Shown here piece by piece: positions 1 to 7,449 of a stretch of 64,000 nt of DNA. Source of the stretch: Defluviimonas sp. SAOS-178_SWC (GTDB taxonomy: Bacteria; Pseudomonadota; Alphaproteobacteria; Rhodobacterales; Rhodobacteraceae); NCBI RefSeq assembly GCF_039830135.1, contig NZ_CP156081.1, positions 62,001 to 126,000 on the forward strand. Reading direction: 5' to 3'. The notes under the pieces were generated by a model, which saw only the letters and a list, made by a program, of their open reading frames with translations, ran no database searches and was not told the DNA's origin. The stretch's first letter is position 1. Every line of letters starts with the position of its first letter. Made by a program: the position numbers and the translations under genes.

Positions 1-316
1 CGGCGCGAGTGTGCCACGGGCGGTCGGCGGGCAGGTCGTCGGGCTGCGCATAAAGCGGATACTGAAACGCCCCTCCCAGTGCGTCGGCGCCCAGAATTTC
101 GGGTTCGTAGTAGCCCGTCAGAAGCGCCGGGGGCGTGCCGGTCAGGATCGGGCAGAAATGCCGTTCGAAAAACGCGCGTGGGTCGCCCCCATCGGGGCGC
201 GGCCAATCCGGCCCAAGCTGATCGGCCGTCACCGCATAGACCGCCAACGCCGCCGCGTGATCATCCACGGCCCAGCCAGCCAGCCGGGAAAATGCCAGCC
301 GCCGCGCCGTCTCCAT
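1..316 (-). CDS. mltA: MltA lytic transglycosylase, N-terminal part (cut by window edge)
   Basis: The first 105 residues of a membrane-bound lytic murein transglycosylase A, which cleaves peptidoglycan glycan strands to 1,6-anhydromuramyl ends. The translation contains ALLTGYYEPEILGA, matching the family's hallmark TGYYEP motif. No signal peptide is obvious from the ATG at 316, so the true start could lie further upstream inside the Tim44-like gene. The ATG overlaps the TGA of that gene (TGATG), which suggests translational coupling. The C-terminal 3D-domain with the catalytic aspartate is outside the window. In related alphaproteobacteria mltA also follows the Tim44-like gene. Confidence 0.85.
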   Translation of the reverse strand, partial: METARRLAFSRLAGWAVDDHAAALAVYAVTADQLGPDWPRPDGGDPRAFFERHFCPILTGTPPALLTGYYEPEILGADALGGAFQYPLYAQPDDLPADRPWHTRA

Positions 317-972
317 CACTCGCCGGTGGCGACGAGCTGCCAGTTCGGGTCATTCGACCCCATCTTGCGGGCAAAGGTCCAGACATCCCGCTGACGACGG
401 ACTTCCTTGGGATTGCCCTCGATCACCTCGCCGTCGGCATTGCGGGCGGAAGATACAAGCTCGCTCGCGAAACGGACGGTCACTTCGCCTTCGCGGCTGA
501 CCGGATCGAATTCGGCAGTCTGCAATGTCAGTTCGCGAATCCCCATGAATTCGGCGGTAACCGAAAGGCCGCGCGCGGAACGGGCGGCCACGACCTCTGC
601 AAAGGTGTCATAGACCTCGTCGGACAGGAACGGCTTCACCCTGGTCAGATCGCCCTTCTCGAAGGCCATCAGGATCATCTCATAGGCACCGCGGGCACCG
701 CCGAGGAATTCGGAGACGGAAAAGCTCGGCTCCACCTGCTTCATCGCCGCAAGCGCGCGCGCGGCATCGCTGCCCTCCGGAACATGATCCGTGATGTCGC
801 GGTCCGGCCCTCCCTCGATCACCTCGAACTTGCCTTTGCGGGCATCGGGCAGGCGCGTGGGAACCGGCGGTTTTTCGAAACCCTCGCGCGTGCCGAGCAC
901 ACTCTTCAGCCGCAGGATCAGGAATATTGCGATCCCGGCAAGGACGAGCAGCTGGATGACGGCATTGGACAT
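316..972 (-). CDS. Tim44/TimA-like inner-membrane-associated protein
   Basis: A 218-residue protein with one N-terminal membrane segment (about residues 5-22, VIQLLVLAGIAIFLIL), a charged linker and a C-terminal Tim44-like domain (about 75-215). That domain has the typical pattern AYEMILMAFEKGD..FLSDEVYDTF. Bacterial relatives are anchored in the inner membrane and resemble the C-terminal domain of mitochondrial Tim44, but their bacterial role is poorly defined. The gene is divergent from fxsA and followed directly by mltA with overlapping stop and start codons. This order near secB is conserved in alphaproteobacteria. Confidence 0.9.
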   Translation of the reverse strand: MSNAVIQLLVLAGIAIFLILRLKSVLGTREGFEKPPVPTRLPDARKGKFEVIEGGPDRDITDHVPEGSDAARALAAMKQVEPSFSVSEFLGGARGAYEMILMAFEKGDLTRVKPFLSDEVYDTFAEVVAARSARGLSVTAEFMGIRELTLQTAEFDPVSREGEVTVRFASELVSSARNADGEVIEGNPKEVRRQRDVWTFARKMGSNDPNWQLVATGE

Positions 973-1011
973 TTGTCAGGGCCTTTGTTGTCGCGAGCGG
1001 ATGGCGGCAGG

Positions 1012-1045
1012 GTTGGTATCTTTCCAACACTCCACTTATGTAAGT
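1012..1045. promoter_or_regulatory. Two inverted repeats between tim44-like gene and fxsA
   Basis: The 118-bp divergent intergenic region holds GTTGG-N7-CCAAC (1012-1028) and ACTTA-TG-TAAGT (1034-1045). Both sit where the two divergent promoters must lie, so they could be operators. No clear -35/-10 pair was recognised and no regulator is suggested. Confidence 0.3.
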
Positions 1046-1090
1046 TACGGGTGGGGTCAAGTCCACTCCACGAGCCGGAAAGGGCATATC

Positions 1091-1570
1091 ATGTGGCTTC
1101 TGATCGCGTTCATCGCGGTTCCGCTGATCGAAATCGGCCTCTTCATCAAGGTGGGCGGGGTGATTGGCCTATGGCCAACGCTCGCAATCGTCCTTCTCAC
1201 CGCGATCGTCGGCAGCTGGCTGGTGCGGATGCAGGGCGCGCTCGCGCTGGCGCGGCTGCGCACCTCGCTGAACGAGCTTCGGGATCCGACGGAGCCCATC
1301 GCGCATGGCGCGATGATCCTGCTGGCCGGTGCGCTGCTGCTGACGCCGGGCTTCTTCACCGATGCGATAGGAATCCTGCTGTTGATCCCGCCAGTGCGAT
1401 CGGCGGTGCTGCGCTATCTCGCCGCCCGGGTCCGGGTGGAACGGTTCACGGTCGGCGGCGGTCCGCCGCGGCAGGAGCCCTACAGGCCGGACGTCATTGA
1501 CGGCGAGTTCTACGAGGTCGATCCGGAGGACACCCCGCCGCGTCGCCCCTCGGGCTGGACACGGCATTGA
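1091..1570 (+). CDS. fxsA: FxsA family membrane protein
   Basis: A 159-residue inner-membrane protein of the FxsA family, named for suppressing F-plasmid exclusion of phage T7 when overproduced. It begins MWLLIAFIAVPLIEIGLFIKVGG and has a second hydrophobic block near 24-45 and two more around 75-105. The conserved segment GALLLTPGFFTDAIGILLLIPPVR is present. The C-terminal tail (about 115-159) is hydrophilic and rich in Pro, Asp and Glu. The start is ATG 1091, preceded by GGAAAGG. An in-frame extension upstream would run into the divergent promoter region and has no family similarity. Confidence 0.9.
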   Translation: MWLLIAFIAVPLIEIGLFIKVGGVIGLWPTLAIVLLTAIVGSWLVRMQGALALARLRTSLNELRDPTEPIAHGAMILLAGALLLTPGFFTDAIGILLLIPPVRSAVLRYLAARVRVERFTVGGGPPRQEPYRPDVIDGEFYEVDPEDTPPRRPSGWTRH

Positions 1571-1630
1571 GGCGGCCACCGCAAGGTGCTACACCCACCG
1601 CCGACTTAGGTTTCCTTGGGAGAGCATGAC

Positions 1631-2131
1631 ATGGCCGAGAACGGCAACGGGGCCGCGCCCGAACAGGCGCCGCAGGTGAAGATGCACGTGCTGGGACAGT
1701 TCATCCGCGACTTGTCCTTTGAAAACATCGTGGCGCAGAAGGGCATTTCGAACCCGGAGGTCCAGCCGGACATCCAGGTTCAGGTCAGCCTCGATGCCCG
1801 CAAGCGCGCCGTCGATCATCAGTATGAGGTGGTGAGCAAATTCAAGGTCACGTCGACCAACAGCGCCGACAAGGCGCCGCTCTTCCTCCTCGAGCTTGAT
1901 TACGGCGCGATCTTCCATGTCGAGGGCGTGCCGGAAGAGCAGATGCATCCGTTCCTTCTGATCGAATGTCCGCGCATGGTGTTCCCATTCGTGCGGCGGA
2001 TCATTTCGGACGTGACGCGCGATGGCGGCTTCCCGCCGCTCAACATCGACACCGTCGATTTCGTCGCACTCTATCGCCAGGAACTCGCCCGCCGCGCGGC
2101 GGCGCAGAAGCCCGCCGAACAGGTGTCGTGA
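1631..2131 (+). CDS. secB: Protein-export chaperone SecB
   Basis: A 166-residue SecB homologue. SecB is a cytosolic tetramer that holds precursor proteins unfolded and passes them to SecA. Family features include QFIRDLSFENI near the N terminus, LELDYGAIFHVEGVPEEQMHPFLLIECPRMVFPFVRRIISDVTRDGGFPPLNID in the core, and an Ala-rich C-terminal tail. ATG 1631 is preceded by GGGAGAG (1618-1624), which makes it the better start than the in-frame TTG at 1616. The stop codon overlaps the GTG start of idi (GTGA), so the two are probably translated together. Confidence 0.95.
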   Translation: MAENGNGAAPEQAPQVKMHVLGQFIRDLSFENIVAQKGISNPEVQPDIQVQVSLDARKRAVDHQYEVVSKFKVTSTNSADKAPLFLLELDYGAIFHVEGVPEEQMHPFLLIECPRMVFPFVRRIISDVTRDGGFPPLNIDTVDFVALYRQELARRAAAQKPAEQVS

Positions 2132-2655
2132 CGACGTCTTCCGACCTGATTCCGGTCTGGATCGAGGGGCGGCTCGCGCCCTACGACAAGCTCGCCGCGC
2201 ATCTGGAAGGCCGCCGCCACAAGGCGGTGTCGGTCTTCGTGCTTGACGGCGACAACGTGCTGATCCAGCGTCGCGCCCTTGGCAAGTACCATACGCCAGG
2301 GCTCTGGGCGAATACCTGCTGCACCCATCCGCATTGGGACGAGGCGCCCGAGGCGTGCGCCTTGCGGCGGCTCCGCGAAGAGCTGGGGATCGACGGGCTG
2401 ACCCCCGTCTTCGCCGATCAGGTCGAGTACCGCGCCGATGTCGGCGGCGGCATGACCGAGCATGAGGTGGTGGACATCTTCACCGCCCGCGCGCCAGCCG
2501 ACCTCGCCGTCGCCCCGAACCCCGCCGAAGTGATGGAGGTGCGCTGGATCGCGCTGTCAGCGCTGCTGGAGGAGGTCGCCACCGAACCCGAACGGTTCAC
2601 GCCGTGGCTGCGGATCTACCTTGCCGATCACCGCGGCCGGATATTCGCTGCCTGA
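2128..2655 (+). CDS. idi: Isopentenyl-diphosphate delta-isomerase, type 1
   Basis: A 175-residue NUDIX-fold enzyme that interconverts IPP and DMAPP for isoprenoid synthesis (quinones, undecaprenol, and carotenoids if made). It shows TPGLWANTCCTHPHW, carrying the catalytic cysteine, REELGI in the NUDIX-like box, and TEHEVVDIF with the catalytic and metal-binding glutamates. The start is GTG 2128, overlapping the secB stop by 4 bp and preceded by AACAGG. An idi gene beside secB is not part of the order known from Caulobacter. In phototrophic Rhodobacter, idi sits among photosynthesis genes instead. Confidence 0.93.
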   Translation: MTTSSDLIPVWIEGRLAPYDKLAAHLEGRRHKAVSVFVLDGDNVLIQRRALGKYHTPGLWANTCCTHPHWDEAPEACALRRLREELGIDGLTPVFADQVEYRADVGGGMTEHEVVDIFTARAPADLAVAPNPAEVMEVRWIALSALLEEVATEPERFTPWLRIYLADHRGRIFAA

Positions 2656-2683
2656 CCTTGCGTCTTCCTGCATCGCGCAGGCA

Positions 2684-2732
2684 GGCCGGGGACCAGCCCC
2701 CGGACCCCCGGGATATTTTCGGCAAGATGAAG
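2684..2732. repeat. Rhodobacterales-type intergenic repeat with hairpin
   Basis: Between the convergent idi and DUF4387 genes lies a GC-rich stem, CCGGGG (2686-2691) and CCCCGG (2698-2703). It is followed by CCCCCGGGATATTTTCGG and CAAGATGAAG. From memory, this wording (CCCCGGGATATTTT..GGCAAGATGAAG) recurs between genes in many Rhodobacteraceae genomes. Only one copy was found here, so the repeat status rests on that recollection. The stem may also act as a bidirectional 3' end. Confidence 0.55.
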
Positions 2733-2735
2733 CAG

Positions 2736-3038
2736 TCAGCCGATTTCCAGTTCTTCCAGCAAGACGGCCCAGGCGGCGCCGTGCATGTCGCGATCGGCAC
2801 GGGTGCCCTGCACGGCCGGGCGCGGGAGGGAGAACTTCACGACGTTCAGCTCGGCGATGTCGAAACGCTTGAGCTGGTCGGGGTCGAGATGGAACAGGGC
2901 GGCGACGCGGGCGCTGTCGAGGCCGGTCGAGATCCGCTCGAAAGCGGCTCTGTTCCCGCAGAAAATGTCGATTGTCAGCCAGAAGGGGCCGGCGTTTTTC
3001 GACCGGACCTTTTCGGCGATTTCGGCAAGTTCAACCAT
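2736..3038 (-). CDS. DUF4387 protein, AtuA partner
   Basis: A 100-residue cytosolic protein of the DUF4387 family, recognised from AEKVRSKNAGPFWLTIDIFC near the N terminus and the segment LKRFDIAELNVVKFSLPRP. It has no signal peptide or membrane segment. The ATG at 3038 lies inside the end of the AtuA-like gene (8-bp overlap), so the two are almost certainly translated together. Such proteins commonly accompany AtuA/DUF1446 proteins, and the present one ends a TTT-transporter operon. The biochemical function is unknown. A small subunit or accessory domain of the AtuA-like protein is an inference. Confidence 0.8.
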   Translation of the reverse strand: MVELAEIAEKVRSKNAGPFWLTIDIFCGNRAAFERISTGLDSARVAALFHLDPDQLKRFDIAELNVVKFSLPRPAVQGTRADRDMHGAAWAVLLEELEIG

Positions 3039-4389
3039 GTCCGACCTCGTCGGTAACCAGCCGGAACGCGTCCATCGGCGCATCGAGCGTCAGGACGTGG
3101 TGCAGGCAGAATTCGTAAAGCGCGCCACGGTTCATCTCTGCCGGCGAGAAGGGGAACGCGAAGGTTGGCATCGGTTCTTCCTCGGTCAGCGCGTGGTGGA
3201 GGAGGTAGGGGTTGAGAATCTTGCCGATCTCGCCCGCCTGCGCTTCGGTCGGCGCCGTCGCGATGGCAAGGACACCGATTTCCGACGGCAGCGCGCCACC
3301 GGTCTCCATCCGGCCGAGCGTCGCGTCGACGCCGATGAGCCGCAGTTCTATCGTGTAGTCGGTGTCGCCAAGGCCCATTCGCGCGGCCACGTCGGCCCGC
3401 GCGCGTGCGGCGACCTGCTCGGTCCAGGCCCGCGCTTCAGCGACATAGCGCCGGTCGCGCAGGAGGGTGAGGCTGACGGTCTGGTAGCCGGCGATCCGCG
3501 CGCCTTCGAGCTTGACCGTATAGGGGCCGGGCCGCCAGACCGAGCCTTCGACCCGCACCCGGCGGCCGTCGAGCGCTTCGTAGCGTGCGCCGGTCACGTC
3601 GAGGATGCCGCCCGGTTCGTGCAGCAGGAAGGGGTCGGAGTTCTCGTAAAGCATATGAGCCGAGACGGTGTAGGGCGTCGCGCGGGCGATGGCGCCAAGC
3701 GGTTCGACGGTAAATCCGGTCTCGTCGAAGTCGATCTGGATCGTGCCGGAAGCGGGGTTGGTGGTCGCCAGCGCGCCGCATTCGCCGATCTTGGCGCCGT
3801 GCCAGGCACCGCCCGGATGGCAGCCTTGGGCAAGCGGCAAGGCCGCGATGATGGCGGTGTCGGTGGTGCGGCCGGCGATGACGATATCGGCGCCGGTCGC
3901 GAGCGCCGCCTGCACCTGCTCGACCCCGGCGAGGGCGACGATGTTGGTGCAGGCGCGGATCGTATCGGTATCGATTCCGGGCGCCGCCGGCAGGCCGGAA
4001 ATACGGCCGGCGGCGAAGTCTTCGGCGATCTTTTGCGGGTTCTGGCCGGAATAGAGCCTTGTCACCCGCACTTTTTGCCCAAGCTCCCGGGCAAGTTCGC
4101 ACGTGATCTCGTACAGCCAATCCACGACGGAGTCCGCCCCGCAGGTGCCCGCCGTGCCGATCACCAGCTGCACCCCGGCCTCTGCCCGCGCCAACATCAG
4201 ATCGCGCCATTCCGCCTTGGTGGTGGCGCGTGAATATTTCGACACGCCGCGCCCGAGATAGGCCGGCCCGCTATCGGTTGAGCCGCCATCGACAGCGATG
4301 ATATCGGGGCCTGACGCGACCCCGCGGGCCAGCGCCGCGCGGTCATAGACCAGGCCGAGCGCGCCGGTGGGGATGAGGACACGTGTCAC
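3031..4389 (-). CDS. AtuA-like (DUF1446) protein
   Basis: A 452-residue cytosolic protein of the AtuA/DUF1446 family, whose namesake is needed for acyclic terpene (citronellol/geraniol) use in Pseudomonas. Recognisable parts are VDGGSTDSGPAYLG near residue 33, VIGTAGTCGADSVVDW near 77, ATGADIVIAGRTTDTA near 165, and HEPGGILDVTGARYE near 257. Family members lack a defined reaction. Only 1 bp separates it from tctA, and it overlaps the DUF4387 gene, so it belongs to the transporter operon. Its substrate is therefore probably whatever TctCBA imports, not necessarily a terpene. It is shorter than fused AtuA proteins of about 600 residues. Confidence 0.85.
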   Translation of the reverse strand: MTRVLIPTGALGLVYDRAALARGVASGPDIIAVDGGSTDSGPAYLGRGVSKYSRATTKAEWRDLMLARAEAGVQLVIGTAGTCGADSVVDWLYEITCELARELGQKVRVTRLYSGQNPQKIAEDFAAGRISGLPAAPGIDTDTIRACTNIVALAGVEQVQAALATGADIVIAGRTTDTAIIAALPLAQGCHPGGAWHGAKIGECGALATTNPASGTIQIDFDETGFTVEPLGAIARATPYTVSAHMLYENSDPFLLHEPGGILDVTGARYEALDGRRVRVEGSVWRPGPYTVKLEGARIAGYQTVSLTLLRDRRYVAEARAWTEQVAARARADVAARMGLGDTDYTIELRLIGVDATLGRMETGGALPSEIGVLAIATAPTEAQAGEIGKILNPYLLHHALTEEEPMPTFAFPFSPAEMNRGALYEFCLHHVLTLDAPMDAFRLVTDEVGHG

Positions 4390-4390
4390 T

Positions 4391-5896
4391 TCAGTCCTCG
4401 ACCAGTTGCGGCTTCTTCAGGAACCGCCGCAGGAAGATCGGCGCGAAGAAACCGAGGATCGCGGCGATCCAGAGGCCCGCGGCGATCGGCGACGAGAAGA
4501 GGTAGGTCCATTCACCCCCCGAAAGCGTCATCGCATGGCGCAGGTTGTTCTCCATCTGGTAGCCGAGGAGAATGCCGAGGATCACAGGCACCGTCGGAAT
4601 GTCCATCTTTCGGAAGGCATAGCCCATGATGCCGAAGAGGATCATCAGCACCAGGTCGAAATAGCTTCCCGAAAGCGAGTAAATACCGACGAAGGAGATC
4701 ATGGTCACTGCCGGCAGCAGGATCGCCGGCGGTACCATGAGAATCTTCACGAAGACCTTCACCATCGGCACGTTCATCGCCAGAAGCACGAAGTTCGCGA
4801 GGAGAAGCGAGGCGATGAGACCCCAGACCACGTCCGGCCGGTCGGCGAAAAGAGTCGGCCCCGGCGTGATGTTGAGCGTCATCAGAACCGCCAGCAGCAC
4901 CGCCGTCGTCCCCGATCCCGGAACGCCGAGGGTCAGCATCGGCACCAGCGCGCCCCCGGCGGCGGCGTTGTTGCCGGCCTCGGGCGCGGCGACGCCTTTG
5001 GCGACGCCGGTGCCGAAGCCGGCCTTCTCTCCGGCAATGCCTTTTTCCATCATGTAGGTCATGAACGACCCGAGCGACGCCCCGGCCCCGGGCAACACGC
5101 CGGCCACGAAGCCGACGCCCGACGATCGGAGCATGGTCCACCGCGTCTCCCACAACTCCTTCCACGGCACCGTCACCTTGCCGAGCGTGACACCGACCGC
5201 GCTCGACTTGCCGTGGGTCTCGATGAAGACGAAAACCTCCGACACCGCGAAAAGCCCGACGATGGCGACAAGGAAATCCACCCCGTCCGCCAAGTGCAGG
5301 TTACCGCCGGTGAAGCGGGTGAAACCGGAATTGTTGTCGAGGCCAATGAGCGCGATCGCGAGCCCGATAAACGACGCGAGCGCCGCCTTGGCCTGGTTGT
5401 TCGACGCCATCCCGCCGAGCGTCGCGAAGGCGAGCGCGTAAAGCGCGAAATATTCCGCCGGGCCGAACTTGTAGGCGATCCGGGCAAGGTAGGGCGCAAC
5501 TAGTGCCAGCGCCAACGTGGCGAGAAGCGCCCCCACGAACGACGCGACGCCGGAAATCACCAGCGCGTCGCCCGCGCGGCCGTTCTTGGCCATCGGATAC
5601 CCGTCGAGCGTCGTCATCATCGCCGGCTCGTCACCGGGAATGTTGAGCAGGATCGAACTGATCCGTCCGCCATACATCGCGCCGTAATAGACCGAGGTCA
5701 GCAACACGAGCGCGGCAGTGGCATCGAGGCCGAGCGTGAAGGTGATCGGGATGAGGATCGCCACGCCGTTCGACGGCCCGAGTCCCGGAAGCGCGCCGAT
5801 GATCGTGCCGAGAAAGCATCCCACGACCGCCAGAAACAGGGTGAGAGGCGAAAGCGCTACGCCGAAACCGAGCGCGAGGTTCGAAATAAGGTCCAT
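4391..5896 (-). CDS. tctA: TTT transporter large membrane subunit TctA
   Basis: A 501-residue integral membrane protein and the large permease subunit of a tripartite tricarboxylate transporter, which carries carboxylates using an ion gradient. The hallmark GTIIGALPGLGPSNGVAILIPITFTLG lies at about 30-56. A related glycine-rich segment, VAGVLPGAGASLGSFMTYMMEK, lies near 260 and reflects the internal repeat of the family. Eleven to twelve hydrophobic segments can be counted. It lies 10 bp after tctB and 1 bp before the AtuA-like gene. The substrate cannot be read from sequence, and family members carry citrate and other carboxylates. Confidence 0.93.
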   Translation of the reverse strand: MDLISNLALGFGVALSPLTLFLAVVGCFLGTIIGALPGLGPSNGVAILIPITFTLGLDATAALVLLTSVYYGAMYGGRISSILLNIPGDEPAMMTTLDGYPMAKNGRAGDALVISGVASFVGALLATLALALVAPYLARIAYKFGPAEYFALYALAFATLGGMASNNQAKAALASFIGLAIALIGLDNNSGFTRFTGGNLHLADGVDFLVAIVGLFAVSEVFVFIETHGKSSAVGVTLGKVTVPWKELWETRWTMLRSSGVGFVAGVLPGAGASLGSFMTYMMEKGIAGEKAGFGTGVAKGVAAPEAGNNAAAGGALVPMLTLGVPGSGTTAVLLAVLMTLNITPGPTLFADRPDVVWGLIASLLLANFVLLAMNVPMVKVFVKILMVPPAILLPAVTMISFVGIYSLSGSYFDLVLMILFGIMGYAFRKMDIPTVPVILGILLGYQMENNLRHAMTLSGGEWTYLFSSPIAAGLWIAAILGFFAPIFLRRFLKKPQLVED

Positions 5897-5906
5897 GGAT
5901 CTTCCC

Positions 5907-6347
5907 TCAGCCCATCAGGCTACGCGGCAATGCGAACAGGCTGAGCCCCAGCGCATATTTGAAGATGACGAAAAGGCCGACGGACAGGCCAACGCCCGTC
6001 AGAATGGCAGGCACGCGCTTTGGGCTGATCTGATAGCTCAGGACCGATGCGGCGATCGCCGTTGGAAACAGAAAGCCAAGCGGCTTCAGCGCATAGGCAT
6101 ATCCGATCAAAACCGCCGTCGCGAAACCGAGCGCGAGGAGCGTCGGCATGCCCGGCCAGTCCGGCTCGGGATCCGGCTTGATGACCAACATCGCGGCGCT
6201 CAGGATCATCCCTATCCCCACGATGATGGGAAAGGCCTTCGGGCCAAGCTTGTCGAAGATGTTTCCGGCCGGAAGGTTGTAGGCGCTCACGATGAAGGTG
6301 AGCGCCACAAGAATCACGACCACTCCGAAGACGCGGTCGGTTTTCAT
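5907..6347 (-). CDS. tctB: TTT transporter small membrane subunit TctB
   Basis: A 146-residue membrane protein with four hydrophobic segments, the usual size for TctB, the poorly conserved small permease subunit. It starts MKTDRVFGVVVILVALTFIVSAYNLP and contains LGPKAFPIIVGIGMILSAAMLVI, which resembles the family pattern. The ATG at 6347 overlaps the tctC TGA (TGATG). An in-frame GTG one codon upstream (6350) is an alternative start. The position between tctC and tctA supports the call more than the sequence itself. Confidence 0.88.
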   Translation of the reverse strand: MKTDRVFGVVVILVALTFIVSAYNLPAGNIFDKLGPKAFPIIVGIGMILSAAMLVIKPDPEPDWPGMPTLLALGFATAVLIGYAYALKPLGFLFPTAIAASVLSYQISPKRVPAILTGVGLSVGLFVIFKYALGLSLFALPRSLMG

Positions 6348-7315
6348 CACTGGATCACACCGATTTCACGGCTGAGGTCCGCGGTCTCGGCGATCACGCC
6401 ATCGATCCAGGACTGGAAGTCGCCGCCGACTTTGGTGAAGGGCGCAAGACCGTTGGCGGCCATGGCTTCCTTCCACTCGGCGCTGTCCGCCACGGCCTGA
6501 AGCCGGTCGGCCCATTTCTGGAAATCAGCGTCCGAAATGCCTCCCGGAACGTAGAGCCCGCGCCAGTTCACCGCGACGACGTCGAAGCCCTGTTCCTTCG
6601 CGGTCGGGATGTCGTCGAAGCCCGGCACGCGCTCCTCGGTCAGAACCGCCAGCGCGCGGACCTCGCCCGACTTGATGAAGCCGACGATCTCGGACATGTC
6701 GCCGGTCATCGCTTGGGTGAAGCCGCCAACGGTCTGGGTAATCGCATCCGCGCCGCCATCGACGCCGATATACTTCACCGCGGTGATGTCGTCGAAGCCC
6801 GCGGCCTTCAGGACCTGCAGAGGTTTCATGTGGTCGAAGCCGCCGGCCGCAGAGCCCCCGGCGAAGGCGACGGATGCGGGATCTGCCTTGATCGCCTCGA
6901 CCATGTCGCCCAGCGTCTGGAACGGGCTATCGGCGGCAACGACGATGACACCGGGATCGGCACCGATCGCGCCGACGAACCGGACCTGATCGGCCGTCGC
7001 GTCACCGAAGGCCTTCTGGGCCAGGCGGGTCGTCGTCGCGGACGAGGCCGCCACGATCAGGTCGGCATCGGTGTTGCGCTCGGCCACGACGGTCGAGAAG
7101 GCAAGGCCGCCACCGGCGCCCGCCATGTTCGTCACCTGGACCGGCGCGTCGACCTGACCGATGTCGAACAGGATCTTGCCGACCTGCCGGCAGGTGAAGT
7201 CCCAGCCGCCGCCGGGATTGGCGGGCGCGATGCACTCGGTCGACCAGGCCGACGAGGCTGCCATGAGGCTGATCGCGGCGCTGGTGCCCAGCGCCTTCAG
7301 AAGGGTGAATTTCAT
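6347..7315 (-). CDS. tctC: TTT transporter solute-binding protein TctC
   Basis: A 322-residue periplasmic binding protein that captures a carboxylate and delivers it to TctAB. A typical signal peptide covers about residues 1-24 (MKFTLLKALGTSAAISLMAASSAWS). The mature part shows CIAPANPGGGWDFTCR, the family's PxxPGGGWD ligand-loop region, and NMAGAGGGLAF. The ATG at 7315 is preceded by GGGAGGACACC, whereas more upstream starts would bury the signal peptide. It is the first gene of the operon tctC-tctB-tctA-atuA-DUF4387. It is divergent from the response regulator gene and probably controlled by it. Confidence 0.93.
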   Translation of the reverse strand: MKFTLLKALGTSAAISLMAASSAWSTECIAPANPGGGWDFTCRQVGKILFDIGQVDAPVQVTNMAGAGGGLAFSTVVAERNTDADLIVAASSATTTRLAQKAFGDATADQVRFVGAIGADPGVIVVAADSPFQTLGDMVEAIKADPASVAFAGGSAAGGFDHMKPLQVLKAAGFDDITAVKYIGVDGGADAITQTVGGFTQAMTGDMSEIVGFIKSGEVRALAVLTEERVPGFDDIPTAKEQGFDVVAVNWRGLYVPGGISDADFQKWADRLQAVADSAEWKEAMAANGLAPFTKVGGDFQSWIDGVIAETADLSREIGVIQ

Positions 7316-7412
7316 TGGTGTCCTCCCAGACAGTTCTTCGTGCCAGGCAGCCCCCGGCGGACAATTCCACCGTGACCGACCCCCTTGCATGCGCCACGAT
7401 TCGCGGGAAAGC

Positions 7413-7428
7413 TGACAGGAACCTGTCA
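7413..7428. promoter_or_regulatory. Perfect palindrome, candidate operator of the tct regulator
   Basis: TGACAGG-AA-CCTGTCA is a perfect inverted repeat with 7-bp arms. It lies 21 bp before the response regulator start (7450) and 97 bp before tctC (7315). Its position in the shared divergent control region suggests a binding site for the OmpR-type response regulator encoded next to it. This is an inference from position and symmetry. Confidence 0.5.
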
Positions 7429-7449
7429 TAGCCGTAGAGAAGGAAGCTC

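Noticed and set aside
79..1500. Long plus-strand reading frame through mltA, tim44 and fxsA
   Set aside because: It is antisense or out of frame to three recognisable genes, and its translation is Arg/Pro/Ala-rich, as expected of shadow frames in GC-rich DNA.
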